Origin: Candidatus Termititenax persephonae
Lineage (GTDB): Bacteria > Margulisbacteria > Termititenacia > Termititenacales > Termititenacaceae
Reading direction: 5' to 3'
Assembly: GCA_003864475.1 (NCBI GenBank)
Contig: BGZO01000007.1
Coordinates: 1 to 51,678, forward strand
Length of the DNA: 51,678 bases
In this document: one piece after another, positions 28,684 through 37,833 of the stretch
Layout: each line of letters starts with the position of its first letter
How positions within the stretch are numbered: position 1 is the first letter of the stretch
Notes under the pieces: generated by a model
Databases searched by the model: none
What the model was told of the DNA's origin: nothing
Seen by the model: only the letters and a program-made list of their open reading frames with translations
Made by a program: the position numbers and the translations under genes

Positions 28684-29262
28684 TTACATCACTATGAGCC
28701 TGATATTTTGCTTCTGATTCTTTTTTCTTTCTCCCAAATACTTAATACTCGGCTGGGGGGAAGTTTGTGTAGCTTGTTGTTTTTTCTGTGGCACTTTTCC
28801 GCCAAACTCGACAAGGTTCGCTTCATTCGCTTTTCGCGTGGCCTCTATTGCTTCTCTTAAACGCTTTATCGCCCAGCGCACTTCTGATTCAGGGGAGTCA
28901 AGATTACCAAATGCTTTCTCGACCCTTATACCTTCTTTATCTGATATCGCGCCGGGCAGAAATTTCTTTATATTCTCTAAAACGTTAAACGCATTGAAAG
29001 TCTGGATGAAAGCCGCGTCTTCCATCCATTGTTTGTTTTTTTTATTATTTTTATCAAAAAATGGATTTTTATTTCTCATACTGTAAATACTGTTCTGACC
29101 AATTCCCTTGTTGTAGCCAGTATTGAAACGGTCTAACACGTCTTCCATTTTTGTTAAATTTGCTAAATCGTTTTCAGATTTTGGGAGAAAATCATTATAT
29201 GCGGTTAGAGCGAGGAGCGACCAAAATGGATTAGCAGGTCGGTGCGGTCTGTTTCGTTTCAA
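28684..29262 (-). CDS. Phage-like hypothetical protein, 5' end merges into the CRISPR-like repeat
   Basis: Natural-looking sequence only from about NRPHRPANPFWSLLALTAYNDFLPKSENDL onward; upstream part of the ORF track entry is out-of-frame Arg-rich noise. Confidence 0.45.
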   Translation of the reverse strand: MKRNRPHRPANPFWSLLALTAYNDFLPKSENDLANLTKMEDVLDRFNTGYNKGIGQNSIYSMRNKNPFFDKNNKKNKQWMEDAAFIQTFNAFNVLENIKKFLPGAISDKEGIRVEKAFGNLDSPESEVRWAIKRLREAIEATRKANEANLVEFGGKVPQKKQQATQTSPQPSIKYLGERKKNQKQNIRLIVM

Positions 29263-29287
29263 TCCACGCTCCTGTACGAGGAGCGAC
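29256..29287 (-). repeat. Isolated type I-C-like CRISPR repeat unit (GTCGCTCCTCGTACAGGAGCGTGGATTGAAAC on minus strand)
   Basis: 32 nt with GCTCCT/AGGAGC stem; partial repeat GTCGCTCCTCG at 29211-29221, 34 nt away. Confidence 0.65.
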
Positions 29288-29829
29288 CCAGCGCGGACAC
29301 GGCGACCTCCGCGCCCTGAAAAAATATGTACATCTTGCTTGGATTGGCATTCCTTGTGGTGATGACCAGCCCGGACTGGTGGCCGACCGCAAGCGAGCCG
29401 AGTTGCGCACCGTATACGATGCTGTTGTTGGACGAATTTTGGTAAAAAAACCTCAGCCTTATCCTGATGGAATTTACTGTCGCCCCCGTGCCGAGCGCGG
29501 GAAAATCCCGGACTGCGAGTACGTCGGTAAATTTTGGCCGCCGTACCCCCAGAGCCAGAGCTTGTTGGTCGCGTTGTACGCGATGCTGGTGTTCGATGCC
29601 TGCGATATGGTGTACTGCCTCTGCGTGGACATGTCGTCCGACCACGCCGTCGTCCTCGCGCGGCCAAGGATGCCCGTGATTTGCGCCCGCTCCGGCGCAC
29701 CCGCCTGCGAGATGTCCTCCACCCTCGCCGAGGGTATGGGACTCTTGATTGCGTACCATATCGGTCGACAGAAACATTGACACCCTGCGAGGGCGGTAGT
29801 ATTCTTGTAGCGTTTTCACTAAAAAGCAA
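29280..29829 (-). pseudogene. Frameshifted ORF of unknown family
   Basis: Natural-looking peptide moves across frames at a CCC and a GGGGG run: NATRILPPSQGVNVSVDRYGTQSRVPYP / SARVEDISQAG...TYSQSGIFPRSARG / ATVNSIRIRLRFFYQNSSNNS... Confidence 0.45.
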
Positions 29830-29841
29830 CCGGAGCGTAAA

Positions 29842-30452
29842 GTGTTTAGGTTTATTTTACCCCCCCCCCCCCCAATTTTTCGCGTAGGCACGCCAAAAAC
29901 ACAGCACATTATTGCAAATACATCGCAATAATAATCCTGCTGGCGTTCTTCTCCGCAGGTTGCGGTAAGACAGCGGAGCAAACCGACAGCGGAAGCTCTG
30001 TCGCATCGCCCAGTACTCCTACTCCGCCGCCGGAAACGCCTAAGGTTGTAGCCGAGGACTTGCGCGGGGAGTGGTATTCGGAATATGGAATACAAAAATA
30101 TCCAGTAACATACGGGGATATATTAAAATCATATGCTGATATATATTTGTATCGCTTCACAATAACCAGCGCGACAATGAATATGAAGAACGGAAACTCT
30201 TTTAATGCGTATACGACCGAAAATAGAATTGCCATAAAAGAAACAGACGAAACTATTTATACTTTTACCCGTATTCCCTTATCGGAATATCAGCAGGCTT
30301 ACGATGATGCCGTTGTTGAGGGAAACCCTGGGAAAATACTACAAGCGCAGCATAGGCTTGATGCCGCGCTGGTGCATACTCCAATAGATTTTACTAGCAA
30401 TAATGTTACGACCCGACTATGGCGCGAGCCGGAAACATGGCCAGCGGAATAA
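29842..30452 (+). CDS. Candidate phase-variable lipoprotein (frame OFF as assembled)
   Basis: GGAG-N6-GTG TTT AGG TTT ATT TTA (C)14 then frame NFSRRHAKNTAHYCKYIAIIILLAFFSAGC-GK; in frame only when C count is a multiple of 3. Confidence 0.65.
29860..29873 (+). repeat. Poly-C tract (14 C)
   Basis: Direct count. Confidence 0.95.
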
Positions 30453-30497
30453 AGTGTAGCGCGGACTTTGGTTTGAATAAATTTTAGGAGGCTTATC

Positions 30498-30779
30498 ATG
30501 GCAGAAAAGAATAAGAGTGAACAGGAATCGGAATTACTTGAATGGAGTGCTTGGACTTTTTTTAAAATAACTGGAATGGTAATTTTCATTGGGATAGGAA
30601 TTCATAGAATTTTTGTACCGCCGGAAATTGTGGGCGGAGATGCATATAACTATATAATTGGAACTTTACAAGCCGTTTGCTCTTTCATTCTTGCGCTTAT
30701 TTTAGCTGTTCTGTATAAGGGCACAAATGTAGAGACGATAGTTAAGGCGGAAAAAAGGCCTGAATCTAAAAAAAAATAA
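30498..30779 (+). CDS. Hypothetical small membrane protein
   Basis: RBS taggaggcttatcATG; two TM segments. Confidence 0.6.
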   Translation: MAEKNKSEQESELLEWSAWTFFKITGMVIFIGIGIHRIFVPPEIVGGDAYNYIIGTLQAVCSFILALILAVLYKGTNVETIVKAEKRPESKKK

Positions 30780-30824
30780 TAAATACGGAAAGAATATTTT
30801 TTGACTAGGGAGTAAGTAGGCTAT

Positions 30825-32243
30825 ATGTCCCAAAATGCCATAATAAAAAGCGGAACAGCCATTGATTATGGGTTTATAAAACTACACCCAGACCTTGAAG
30901 GTTTAATTTGGATTGGCGACGGAAAATATAAAAACTATTCCCCCGATAAAAACCTTGAAAATACTTTTGAACTTAACGGATTTGTATTTTCTTTGGAATT
31001 TAGCAATATGGAAGAGCCGAGTTTAATATATACAAAACTTCCAATAAAAGCGCCAGAAACGCCAGTTGAAAGACCACCATACTGGCCGCGTTATTCTGAT
31101 ATATCGCCGGAACAAAGATTTATGTATCTCCAGCTTTTAACGAACCCATATAATACCAAAACAGATATAGGCTATGTTTTTATTTTGTATTACGGGCTTG
31201 AGCGGCACTTGCTACAGGGAAATTTTGAGCGGGCATATCGTCTTATACTAAAATTAAGAGATGTACACAAAAATAAATCTTTTCAGTATTACACAGCTAA
31301 CGCCCTAATACTTACTGCAAAATTACACAAGCGCGAGGATATGTTGCTTGAATTTTTAGGCTCACTGAATAAAGAATACGAATTGCAATTTTCTGAAAAT
31401 CTTTTACTGTTGTTGTGTTATGAGTTTAATATTTCTATTTCGCCAAAAATAATAATACGCTTGGCTAAAATATTTGAATTTACGAATACAAATTATATAA
31501 AAAAATACCCTGAAATATTCGAGAAAAATTTAAAAGAGACGCTCATAGAAAAATACGGCAATGAGAATTTTTCATTAAATAATGTATTTAATAAAGCGGA
31601 ACTTAAAAAATTGAAATTATCTGACGTAAATATATTTGCAAATATATCTATTTTAAACAAGACATTTCAAGTTCCGCTTATGCGTGAAAACTTTAGGTTG
31701 AAAAACGAACTATATGCAGCCTTGAAACTTGCACACGAAAAAACAAAATCTATGGTTGCTAAAAACAGAAAAAGTGGCAATCCTCTAGCCCCCGTTGCGC
31801 CAAAAAAGAGAAGCCCAAAGAAAAAAGAAGCTCCAGAATTATTGGAGCGGGCGCGGATTCAAGCGGCACGCTCCGCAGGTGAGCGACAAAAAAACATAGT
31901 TAAATCTTCGTCGGTATATACGGGAAAGCTAACATGGGTACGGGATAAATCATGTAATGACAATTGTAAATATTATAATTATTGTGATAAATCCTATGAT
32001 GTAAATGATTCGGAACTTGAAAATTGGCCGCCTCTTGCCTGTTGTGGGCGTTTAAGGCCTGAACTTAAATCAGATGCGGAAATATGGGAACTGACAAGGC
32101 AGGGAAGTGTATCGCCAACTAAAGAGCAAGATAAAACACAGCAAAAAACCGACACCGAATACAAGCCAAACTTTATTTTCGTCCTGATTATAATTTTGGG
32201 ATTTATTTTGCTTGTGTTTACCAAAGTACTGGAAGTATTATAA
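30825..32243 (+). CDS. TerB-N domain protein with C-terminal Cys-rich segment and TM helix
   Basis: PPYWPRYSDISPEQRFMYLQLLTNPYNTKTDIGYVFILYYGLERHLLQGNFERAYRLI; CNDNCKYYNYCDKSYD; C-terminal FIFVLIIILGFILLVFTKVL. Confidence 0.7.
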   Translation: MSQNAIIKSGTAIDYGFIKLHPDLEGLIWIGDGKYKNYSPDKNLENTFELNGFVFSLEFSNMEEPSLIYTKLPIKAPETPVERPPYWPRYSDISPEQRFMYLQLLTNPYNTKTDIGYVFILYYGLERHLLQGNFERAYRLILKLRDVHKNKSFQYYTANALILTAKLHKREDMLLEFLGSLNKEYELQFSENLLLLLCYEFNISISPKIIIRLAKIFEFTNTNYIKKYPEIFEKNLKETLIEKYGNENFSLNNVFNKAELKKLKLSDVNIFANISILNKTFQVPLMRENFRLKNELYAALKLAHEKTKSMVAKNRKSGNPLAPVAPKKRSPKKKEAPELLERARIQAARSAGERQKNIVKSSSVYTGKLTWVRDKSCNDNCKYYNYCDKSYDVNDSELENWPPLACCGRLRPELKSDAEIWELTRQGSVSPTKEQDKTQQKTDTEYKPNFIFVLIIILGFILLVFTKVLEVL

Positions 32244-32250
32244 GTTTTTT

Positions 32251-32278
32251 TTGAGAAAAATCCACTTGCCATTAAAAT
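32251..32278 (+). promoter_or_regulatory. Phage-type promoter TTGAGA-N16-TAAAAT
   Basis: Near-identical element at 37291-37318. Confidence 0.5.
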
Positions 32279-32284
32279 ATATGC

Positions 32285-34354
32285 ATGGCAGAAGATGCAG
32301 GTTATATTTACGCTGGAATTGTTTTCGACACTACGCAACTTGAGCAAGGCGTGGTTAAAGCCCAAGCCTCTGTAGATGCAGTCGAGAAAAAAATTAAAAA
32401 ACAAAACGAAAATATAAGCAATCTTACCCAAAAAAACATAAATGGCTTTTTTAAGGCATGGGAAAAAGGCTTTGCGTCCAGCGGCCAAAGATTGGGGCGA
32501 TTATTGTCCTCGATGTTTAACCCCTTGACGCTTGGTATAGGGGCATTGACTGTAGCCATAGGAAAAGCAACATCTGCAATCTCTGAAGCCATTAAGCGGC
32601 AACGCGATTATAATAAAGCCCTGAAAGATGGCAAGGACATTGCTGCGTCTGCCACAAAAGAAGTTACTAATTATGGAGATAAAGTAAAAACTGCTGGTGA
32701 TAGACAAAAAGTTTTTGTGTCAGCAGTTCAAAAAGCACAAGAGGCGCAACGTAATTACAATCTCGCTATGAAAGAGGCCTCTCGAATAGACGATGGCGAA
32801 AAGCGCAAAGAGGCAGAATTAAATGCCGCAAAGCAACTTAACACCGAAGTTTTTACCAATTTGGAACGGCTCAAGGAATCTCGTGAAAACGGAGAAAAAG
32901 AGCTGGAAGCGGCCCAAAAACGGCTTGAGTTAGCGCAAAAATATGGGGGCTTTTTGGGATACATAAATACCAATGCAAAAAGCGCACTTGATACTATGGA
33001 GATACAGGTAAAAAGCCTGGAAAAACAAAATGCTGAATATGACGAACAGATAAAAACATGGCAAGACCTTGATGCCGAACAACAAAGCTCCATCAAAAAC
33101 TCGGAAACATTGACGCGGACAAAAGAGGAGCAGAAAAAATTAGACGATGAGCGAAAAAAAGTTGAGAGCGCAATAAATGACGCTAATGAAAAAGCGGCCA
33201 TGGAATTGAAACATGCGCAAGAGGATTATAACGCTGGCCACATAACAATCGAGCAGCGCGATGAAAAAATTTTATCCGTAGTAAAGCAACAGCGAGAAAC
33301 GATGCAGGATATACGAGACACGGCTGCCGAATATCCCGACTTGCTAAAAGAAGCCGCGGACAAGGTCGTTGAGCTTGACGGAGCGTTGGGGAAACTCAAC
33401 CAAAAAGGGAAGTCCTGGTTTAATAATTTGCTAGATTGGACGAAAGAAAACGAAAACGCCATTACTGCATCAAAAGATATTTTTGTGGCTATGGTTGATT
33501 TGCAGACCGCCACGATGAATCGCGCACTTGAAGACCAGTTGGCGGTTGTGGAAGAAACATTAGCCGCCCAGCAGGAAATGTTAGATGCGCAATATGAAAT
33601 AACGATGTCTAAACTGGAAGAGGAACGGCAGGCCGCGCTTGAGGCCGCAGGGTTTGTGGCGGCCACTACAGAGGAGAATTTATCCGCGGCGATGGAAGCC
33701 GCTATAGCTTCCGGCGATGAGGGCGTGATATACCGCGAAAAACGCAGGCAGGAAGAACTGAAAATCAATCAGAAATACGACAAGCTGGAAAAACAGGCAG
33801 AACTGGATAAAGAAAAAGCCGAAAAAGAATTACAGGAACAGGCCGCGCGGGAAAAAGCAGACCTTGAGTACCAAATGGCCATGAATACTTGGGAACAGCA
33901 ACTCATACAGGCTCATCTTGATTTGGCCACCGGAATCATAAAATCATGGGCGCAGGGCGGTGGCTTGATTGGTGGAATTCTTGCCGCTCTTACGGCGGCG
34001 GCCGGCGCGATACAAATTCAGACAATTCAGCAAAGTAAACCTAAACAGCCGGCCTTTGCCGCTGGCGGTGTTATAGGTTTGCCGCAAACATACAGTTACG
34101 CAAATGGCGGCATCGTGGACAGCCCGACACCACGCGGCGTGGACGCCGTGCAAGCCACGCTTGCTAACAGAGAGATGATACTTAATGATAGCCAGCAGGC
34201 TAATTTGTTTAATGCTATCAACTCCGGCGCGGTCAATGGCGGAATTAGCCTGACCCTCAACACAATACTGGACAGCGAAATTATTGCCACGAGAACCATT
34301 GAGCTGGTCAATAACGGCATAACCCAAACTATAGATAATCGAATGGTGGTGTAG
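32285..34354 (+). CDS. Tape-measure-like phage tail protein
   Basis: Long coiled coil, then Ala/Gly-rich hydrophobic segment and IQTIQQSKPKQPAFAAGGVIGLPQTYSYANGGIVDSPTPRGVDAVQATLANREMIL. Confidence 0.75.
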   Translation: MAEDAGYIYAGIVFDTTQLEQGVVKAQASVDAVEKKIKKQNENISNLTQKNINGFFKAWEKGFASSGQRLGRLLSSMFNPLTLGIGALTVAIGKATSAISEAIKRQRDYNKALKDGKDIAASATKEVTNYGDKVKTAGDRQKVFVSAVQKAQEAQRNYNLAMKEASRIDDGEKRKEAELNAAKQLNTEVFTNLERLKESRENGEKELEAAQKRLELAQKYGGFLGYINTNAKSALDTMEIQVKSLEKQNAEYDEQIKTWQDLDAEQQSSIKNSETLTRTKEEQKKLDDERKKVESAINDANEKAAMELKHAQEDYNAGHITIEQRDEKILSVVKQQRETMQDIRDTAAEYPDLLKEAADKVVELDGALGKLNQKGKSWFNNLLDWTKENENAITASKDIFVAMVDLQTATMNRALEDQLAVVEETLAAQQEMLDAQYEITMSKLEEERQAALEAAGFVAATTEENLSAAMEAAIASGDEGVIYREKRRQEELKINQKYDKLEKQAELDKEKAEKELQEQAAREKADLEYQMAMNTWEQQLIQAHLDLATGIIKSWAQGGGLIGGILAALTAAAGAIQIQTIQQSKPKQPAFAAGGVIGLPQTYSYANGGIVDSPTPRGVDAVQATLANREMILNDSQQANLFNAINSGAVNGGISLTLNTILDSEIIATRTIELVNNGITQTIDNRMVV

Positions 34355-34355
34355 G

Positions 34356-35276
34356 ATGATTTTTTTGCCGAACGAAACCAAAGAAATGCGCATGTATTCC
34401 GAACACGAATACGCTTTTAACCCAGAGGACTTTTGGGTTTATCAGTACAACGCGCCGAGGATATATGACAGTTATTCCCAGCTTGAAGAAGGCTATGCCA
34501 TGACAGACCTTGACGACACCGCATATCAAAACAACATTTTATTTAAAGGCGACGGAGCGGTAATCACCGGACATTTTTCAGAGCCGACACCGGTCAATAG
34601 TTTGATATTAGGAAACTGCAACGGACACTCTTGTCAGTTGTCGCTTTCCGGTCAGGGCGGGACAGAGGATTTGTGGGGCGGCGTAACGGAACTTCTTACG
34701 GAAAATAATCAATATTTATTGGCGGAAAACGGTTATCGTTTGGCGGCGGACGGGGATAATCCCGAATTGCCAATTAGCAGACAGCTCGCGCCCGGCCAGT
34801 CCCAGCCGTCTAGCCTTGACCAAAAACTATGGATATACCACAACTTGACTACATTTCTGGCAACCGATTTTTCGCTGACTATTTACGGATCAGAACCGGT
34901 AAGCTTATGCTATCTTTACATCGGCATGAGGACGGGCTTGCCGAGGCCGGAGACAATATCCGCGCAAATGGACATCAACAGCACGTATTCGCGCAACGCC
35001 TATGGTCAGGTATCCGGCATGAGACAGAGAAGCTTTAGGAGTGTTGCGGCTAGTTATCCTCTGATGGACGACCGCCAGCGGCGCATAGTAGAGGAGTATG
35101 TAAATAACGTGCAAACTTGCGAGCCGCATGTCATCAACCCAATGCATCACAAACAGGAATATATCCAGCCGATGTACTGCACGCTTGCCGCCAACAAATT
35201 GGGAAATCAGAAAAATAAAAACCTGCGCGGCTGGTGGTGGGAAGGCAACGACTTGAGCTGGTCAGAGGCGGAATAA
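34356..35276 (+). CDS. Phage tail protein (distal-tail-like position)
   Basis: Position after the tape measure gene; no family recognised from sequence alone. Confidence 0.5.
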   Translation: MIFLPNETKEMRMYSEHEYAFNPEDFWVYQYNAPRIYDSYSQLEEGYAMTDLDDTAYQNNILFKGDGAVITGHFSEPTPVNSLILGNCNGHSCQLSLSGQGGTEDLWGGVTELLTENNQYLLAENGYRLAADGDNPELPISRQLAPGQSQPSSLDQKLWIYHNLTTFLATDFSLTIYGSEPVSLCYLYIGMRTGLPRPETISAQMDINSTYSRNAYGQVSGMRQRSFRSVAASYPLMDDRQRRIVEEYVNNVQTCEPHVINPMHHKQEYIQPMYCTLAANKLGNQKNKNLRGWWWEGNDLSWSEAE

Positions 35277-37255
35277 TGCAAACGCTTTTGGAAATAAGCT
35301 ATACATCAGAGCTGCTAATATCGACGATATACGACACTCCGGTCTGGCGTATTTTGCTCTGGCGCATAGGAGAAATGCTGGATTTTATGCAGGATACTTA
35401 TAATACCACTCCGATAAAAGTTGACAGCGTGCGTGTGGGTTTGCAGCAGTACTCACTTGCGCTGTCTATCGAAGCGGTCAAGGCCGAAGCGCAAACTTAC
35501 TATATTGAGGATAATTGGTTGTATGTCCACTACAAAGCCCTAGAGGAAAATGCCGAATATGCGTCTGCGCAAGATTGGCGCGTGGACAAAGACTACAATA
35601 CCACGCAAGGCTTTACCGATGGCGACGCTCTGGTGATAAGCGGCTTTAAGTATCAACCTAGGCTTTCCACTCCGGCGGCGCAAAAAATATCTAGCGACTT
35701 ATACAAATACGACAAAATGAAATTCAACACGTCCAAACTGACGTTAAATCGCAAATATAGCCCAGATTATTATTATAATTTTTTTGGCAATAAGAGCGTG
35801 CTGAAAACGCCAGATGGAGAGGTTATCTCTGACCATTTTATCGAAAAAATAAATATCACGGACAGCACGGTAAATTTTGAATTGAAAGACAGCCGCGCCA
35901 GATTGACCGATATGGTAGTCGCGCAACAGCCAGTTTTTTTTAACGAAAACGGAAACAACGTTGTAGACCCGGAAGCCAAAAAACAATATTTGCAAGATGC
36001 TGTCGGATATTGCCGAGGCGTGCCGTGCGTGTGCTTGAATGGTTATGCTTTTGATACGATGAATAAAAGAATTTACCGCGCCTGTTTTGATACATTCGTA
36101 CCCGATAGAAGTCTTATCATGGACGGCAGAGAAATTGCTGTAGAGATTGAGATAGAGAACGGCTGGCTTCCTTTGTCTTTTTCTCCTGCGCCTGACCCAA
36201 GTACAAGTGCGCCAATATACTGGATAGAAACCGTACAGGAAGCCGACGAAAAGGGCGGCAGTCATACCACAACGGTTATCTGCGTGCCTATATATGTCGC
36301 CCACCCACCAGAGGCCGGAACAGCAATTCCAACTTACCATGATACGCCTCGCAGAGTGCGTGTTACCGGCTGGTTTCACGCGGAAAGATTTTCTGTAGCG
36401 GAAAGAGACCATATTACGCGCCCGTACGAAATATTGCGCTACCTCATTGAGCGGTGGTCTAGTCTGCCTTACTCCATGGATAACTGGGACATTGAAGAAT
36501 TAAGCAGCGAACTTGGCTTGCTAAATAATTTTCCCGTTGGAATTTTTATAGAAAAGCCGACTGATTTTTTCAACATCATCGAAAAACTACAGAATGGCTC
36601 GCGATACGGCTGGACATTATGCACCAATAACGCCAAATTGACCGCACGCGTTGACCTGCCACCGCATGACATCTATACGGGGCAAGGACGCCAGATCGCC
36701 AAGACCATAAAATCTACCGATATAATGGCATGGCCGGAACGCAAAATCAGCACCAATGCGGACACATACGCATCGTCCATTGATATAGGATACAGCAGGC
36801 TCTATAGCGCAAGTGATGAAGAAGCAAACGATATTAGATATATAGATTCATCGCTTGAGACTGTTATTTTACGCCAGCGACGTATACCGAAAAGATTGCA
36901 GATAGACACGTTACTTAAAAATGAGATTGACGCAAGAGCGCGTGCGTCTGACTATCTCAATGATTATAAAAATATCAATATCACGGTGGACGGCATTAAA
37001 TTACACGGCAAAAAATGGTTTGGCTTGCGGCAGTATGATTACATAAATATCGACCTTTCGATTAAGGGACTGGACGTGCAAAAATTCTCGCCTGCTCAAC
37101 AGGCGTTCCTGTCCGCACTGGGCGTGGACATATCACCGGATAACGTCGGCGCAGAAAAATACGGCAACGATAATATAATTATGAAAGTTATGCAGGTTCA
37201 AACCGATATATACAACGAAACTGTAACGCTTAATTTGCGTTCGATGAATTTGTAA
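35276..37255 (+). CDS. Phage tail/baseplate hub-like protein
   Basis: Start taken at MQTLLEISYTSELLI overlapping the upstream stop; position in tail cluster. Confidence 0.5.
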   Translation: MQTLLEISYTSELLISTIYDTPVWRILLWRIGEMLDFMQDTYNTTPIKVDSVRVGLQQYSLALSIEAVKAEAQTYYIEDNWLYVHYKALEENAEYASAQDWRVDKDYNTTQGFTDGDALVISGFKYQPRLSTPAAQKISSDLYKYDKMKFNTSKLTLNRKYSPDYYYNFFGNKSVLKTPDGEVISDHFIEKINITDSTVNFELKDSRARLTDMVVAQQPVFFNENGNNVVDPEAKKQYLQDAVGYCRGVPCVCLNGYAFDTMNKRIYRACFDTFVPDRSLIMDGREIAVEIEIENGWLPLSFSPAPDPSTSAPIYWIETVQEADEKGGSHTTTVICVPIYVAHPPEAGTAIPTYHDTPRRVRVTGWFHAERFSVAERDHITRPYEILRYLIERWSSLPYSMDNWDIEELSSELGLLNNFPVGIFIEKPTDFFNIIEKLQNGSRYGWTLCTNNAKLTARVDLPPHDIYTGQGRQIAKTIKSTDIMAWPERKISTNADTYASSIDIGYSRLYSASDEEANDIRYIDSSLETVILRQRRIPKRLQIDTLLKNEIDARARASDYLNDYKNINITVDGIKLHGKKWFGLRQYDYINIDLSIKGLDVQKFSPAQQAFLSALGVDISPDNVGAEKYGNDNIIMKVMQVQTDIYNETVTLNLRSMNL

Positions 37256-37290
37256 AATTTTTCATTTATGTTTTTTCTCTAAAAACCTTT

Positions 37291-37318
37291 TTGAGAAAAA
37301 TGACTTCCGTAATAAAAT
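37291..37318 (+). promoter_or_regulatory. Phage-type promoter TTGAGA-N16-TAAAAT
   Basis: Same element as 32251-32278. Confidence 0.5.
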
Positions 37319-37346
37319 TATAAACAACACGAGAAAGGACAATTCG

Positions 37347-37832
37347 ATGGCCGACGAACAGGCAGTAAAAATCTCCGCTTTACCGGCGCATAGCGGAAAC
37401 ACAATAGCCTCTGGGTCATTATTCCCGATGACTAATATGGCAGGCGAACCGGTTACGGAGAAGCTGACTATTGAGCAGTTGACGGCTGCATTATCGTCAG
37501 TAGGCGGCGTGATACTGACTGCTACGCTTACCACAAGTGGGGAAACCAAGACATTTAATTATGGCACTACGACAACGCTTGTTACCACGGATATAAACGG
37601 GCTTGCATTGCCTAACGGCGCAGGTGTTGCCTTCGCAAATCTCAATGCAGGTAATACGATTTTTCTGTTTCACTCCGATAATAGTTTTGCGGCGGCAATT
37701 ACCGTTAGGGTTAAAGTTACGGTCAGCCAGATAACGGCCAATACTATTTTGCTTGAGCCGCCGGTCAAATCGGTCAACTGGGCAAAGGGCGTGGTCGTCC
37801 TTGACGGCAATAATATCAACGTGGAGTACTAA
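37347..37832 (+). CDS. Phage structural protein, hypothetical
   Basis: Position; RBS gaaaggacaattcgATG. Confidence 0.5.
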   Translation: MADEQAVKISALPAHSGNTIASGSLFPMTNMAGEPVTEKLTIEQLTAALSSVGGVILTATLTTSGETKTFNYGTTTTLVTTDINGLALPNGAGVAFANLNAGNTIFLFHSDNSFAAAITVRVKVTVSQITANTILLEPPVKSVNWAKGVVVLDGNNINVEY

Positions 37833-37833
37833 C

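Noticed and set aside
23547-29300. A full CRISPR-Cas locus
   Set aside because: Only two isolated repeat units about 5.6 kb apart, no regular array and no cas genes in the window.
28684-29829. 381-aa ORF as a single protein
   Set aside because: The Arg/Thr-rich middle is an out-of-frame reading; only the C-terminal ~190 residues look like real protein.
29280-29830. Diversity-generating retroelement variable region
   Set aside because: No reverse transcriptase ORF and no template/variable repeat pair seen.
36315-36330. Additional copy of the TAGGCACGC motif on the minus strand in a tail gene
   Set aside because: Short match inside coding sequence (ICVPIYVA) with no poly-C; consistent with chance.
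35744-36412. 222-aa minus-strand ORF
   Set aside because: Antisense to a phage tail gene; no RBS context or recognisable motif.
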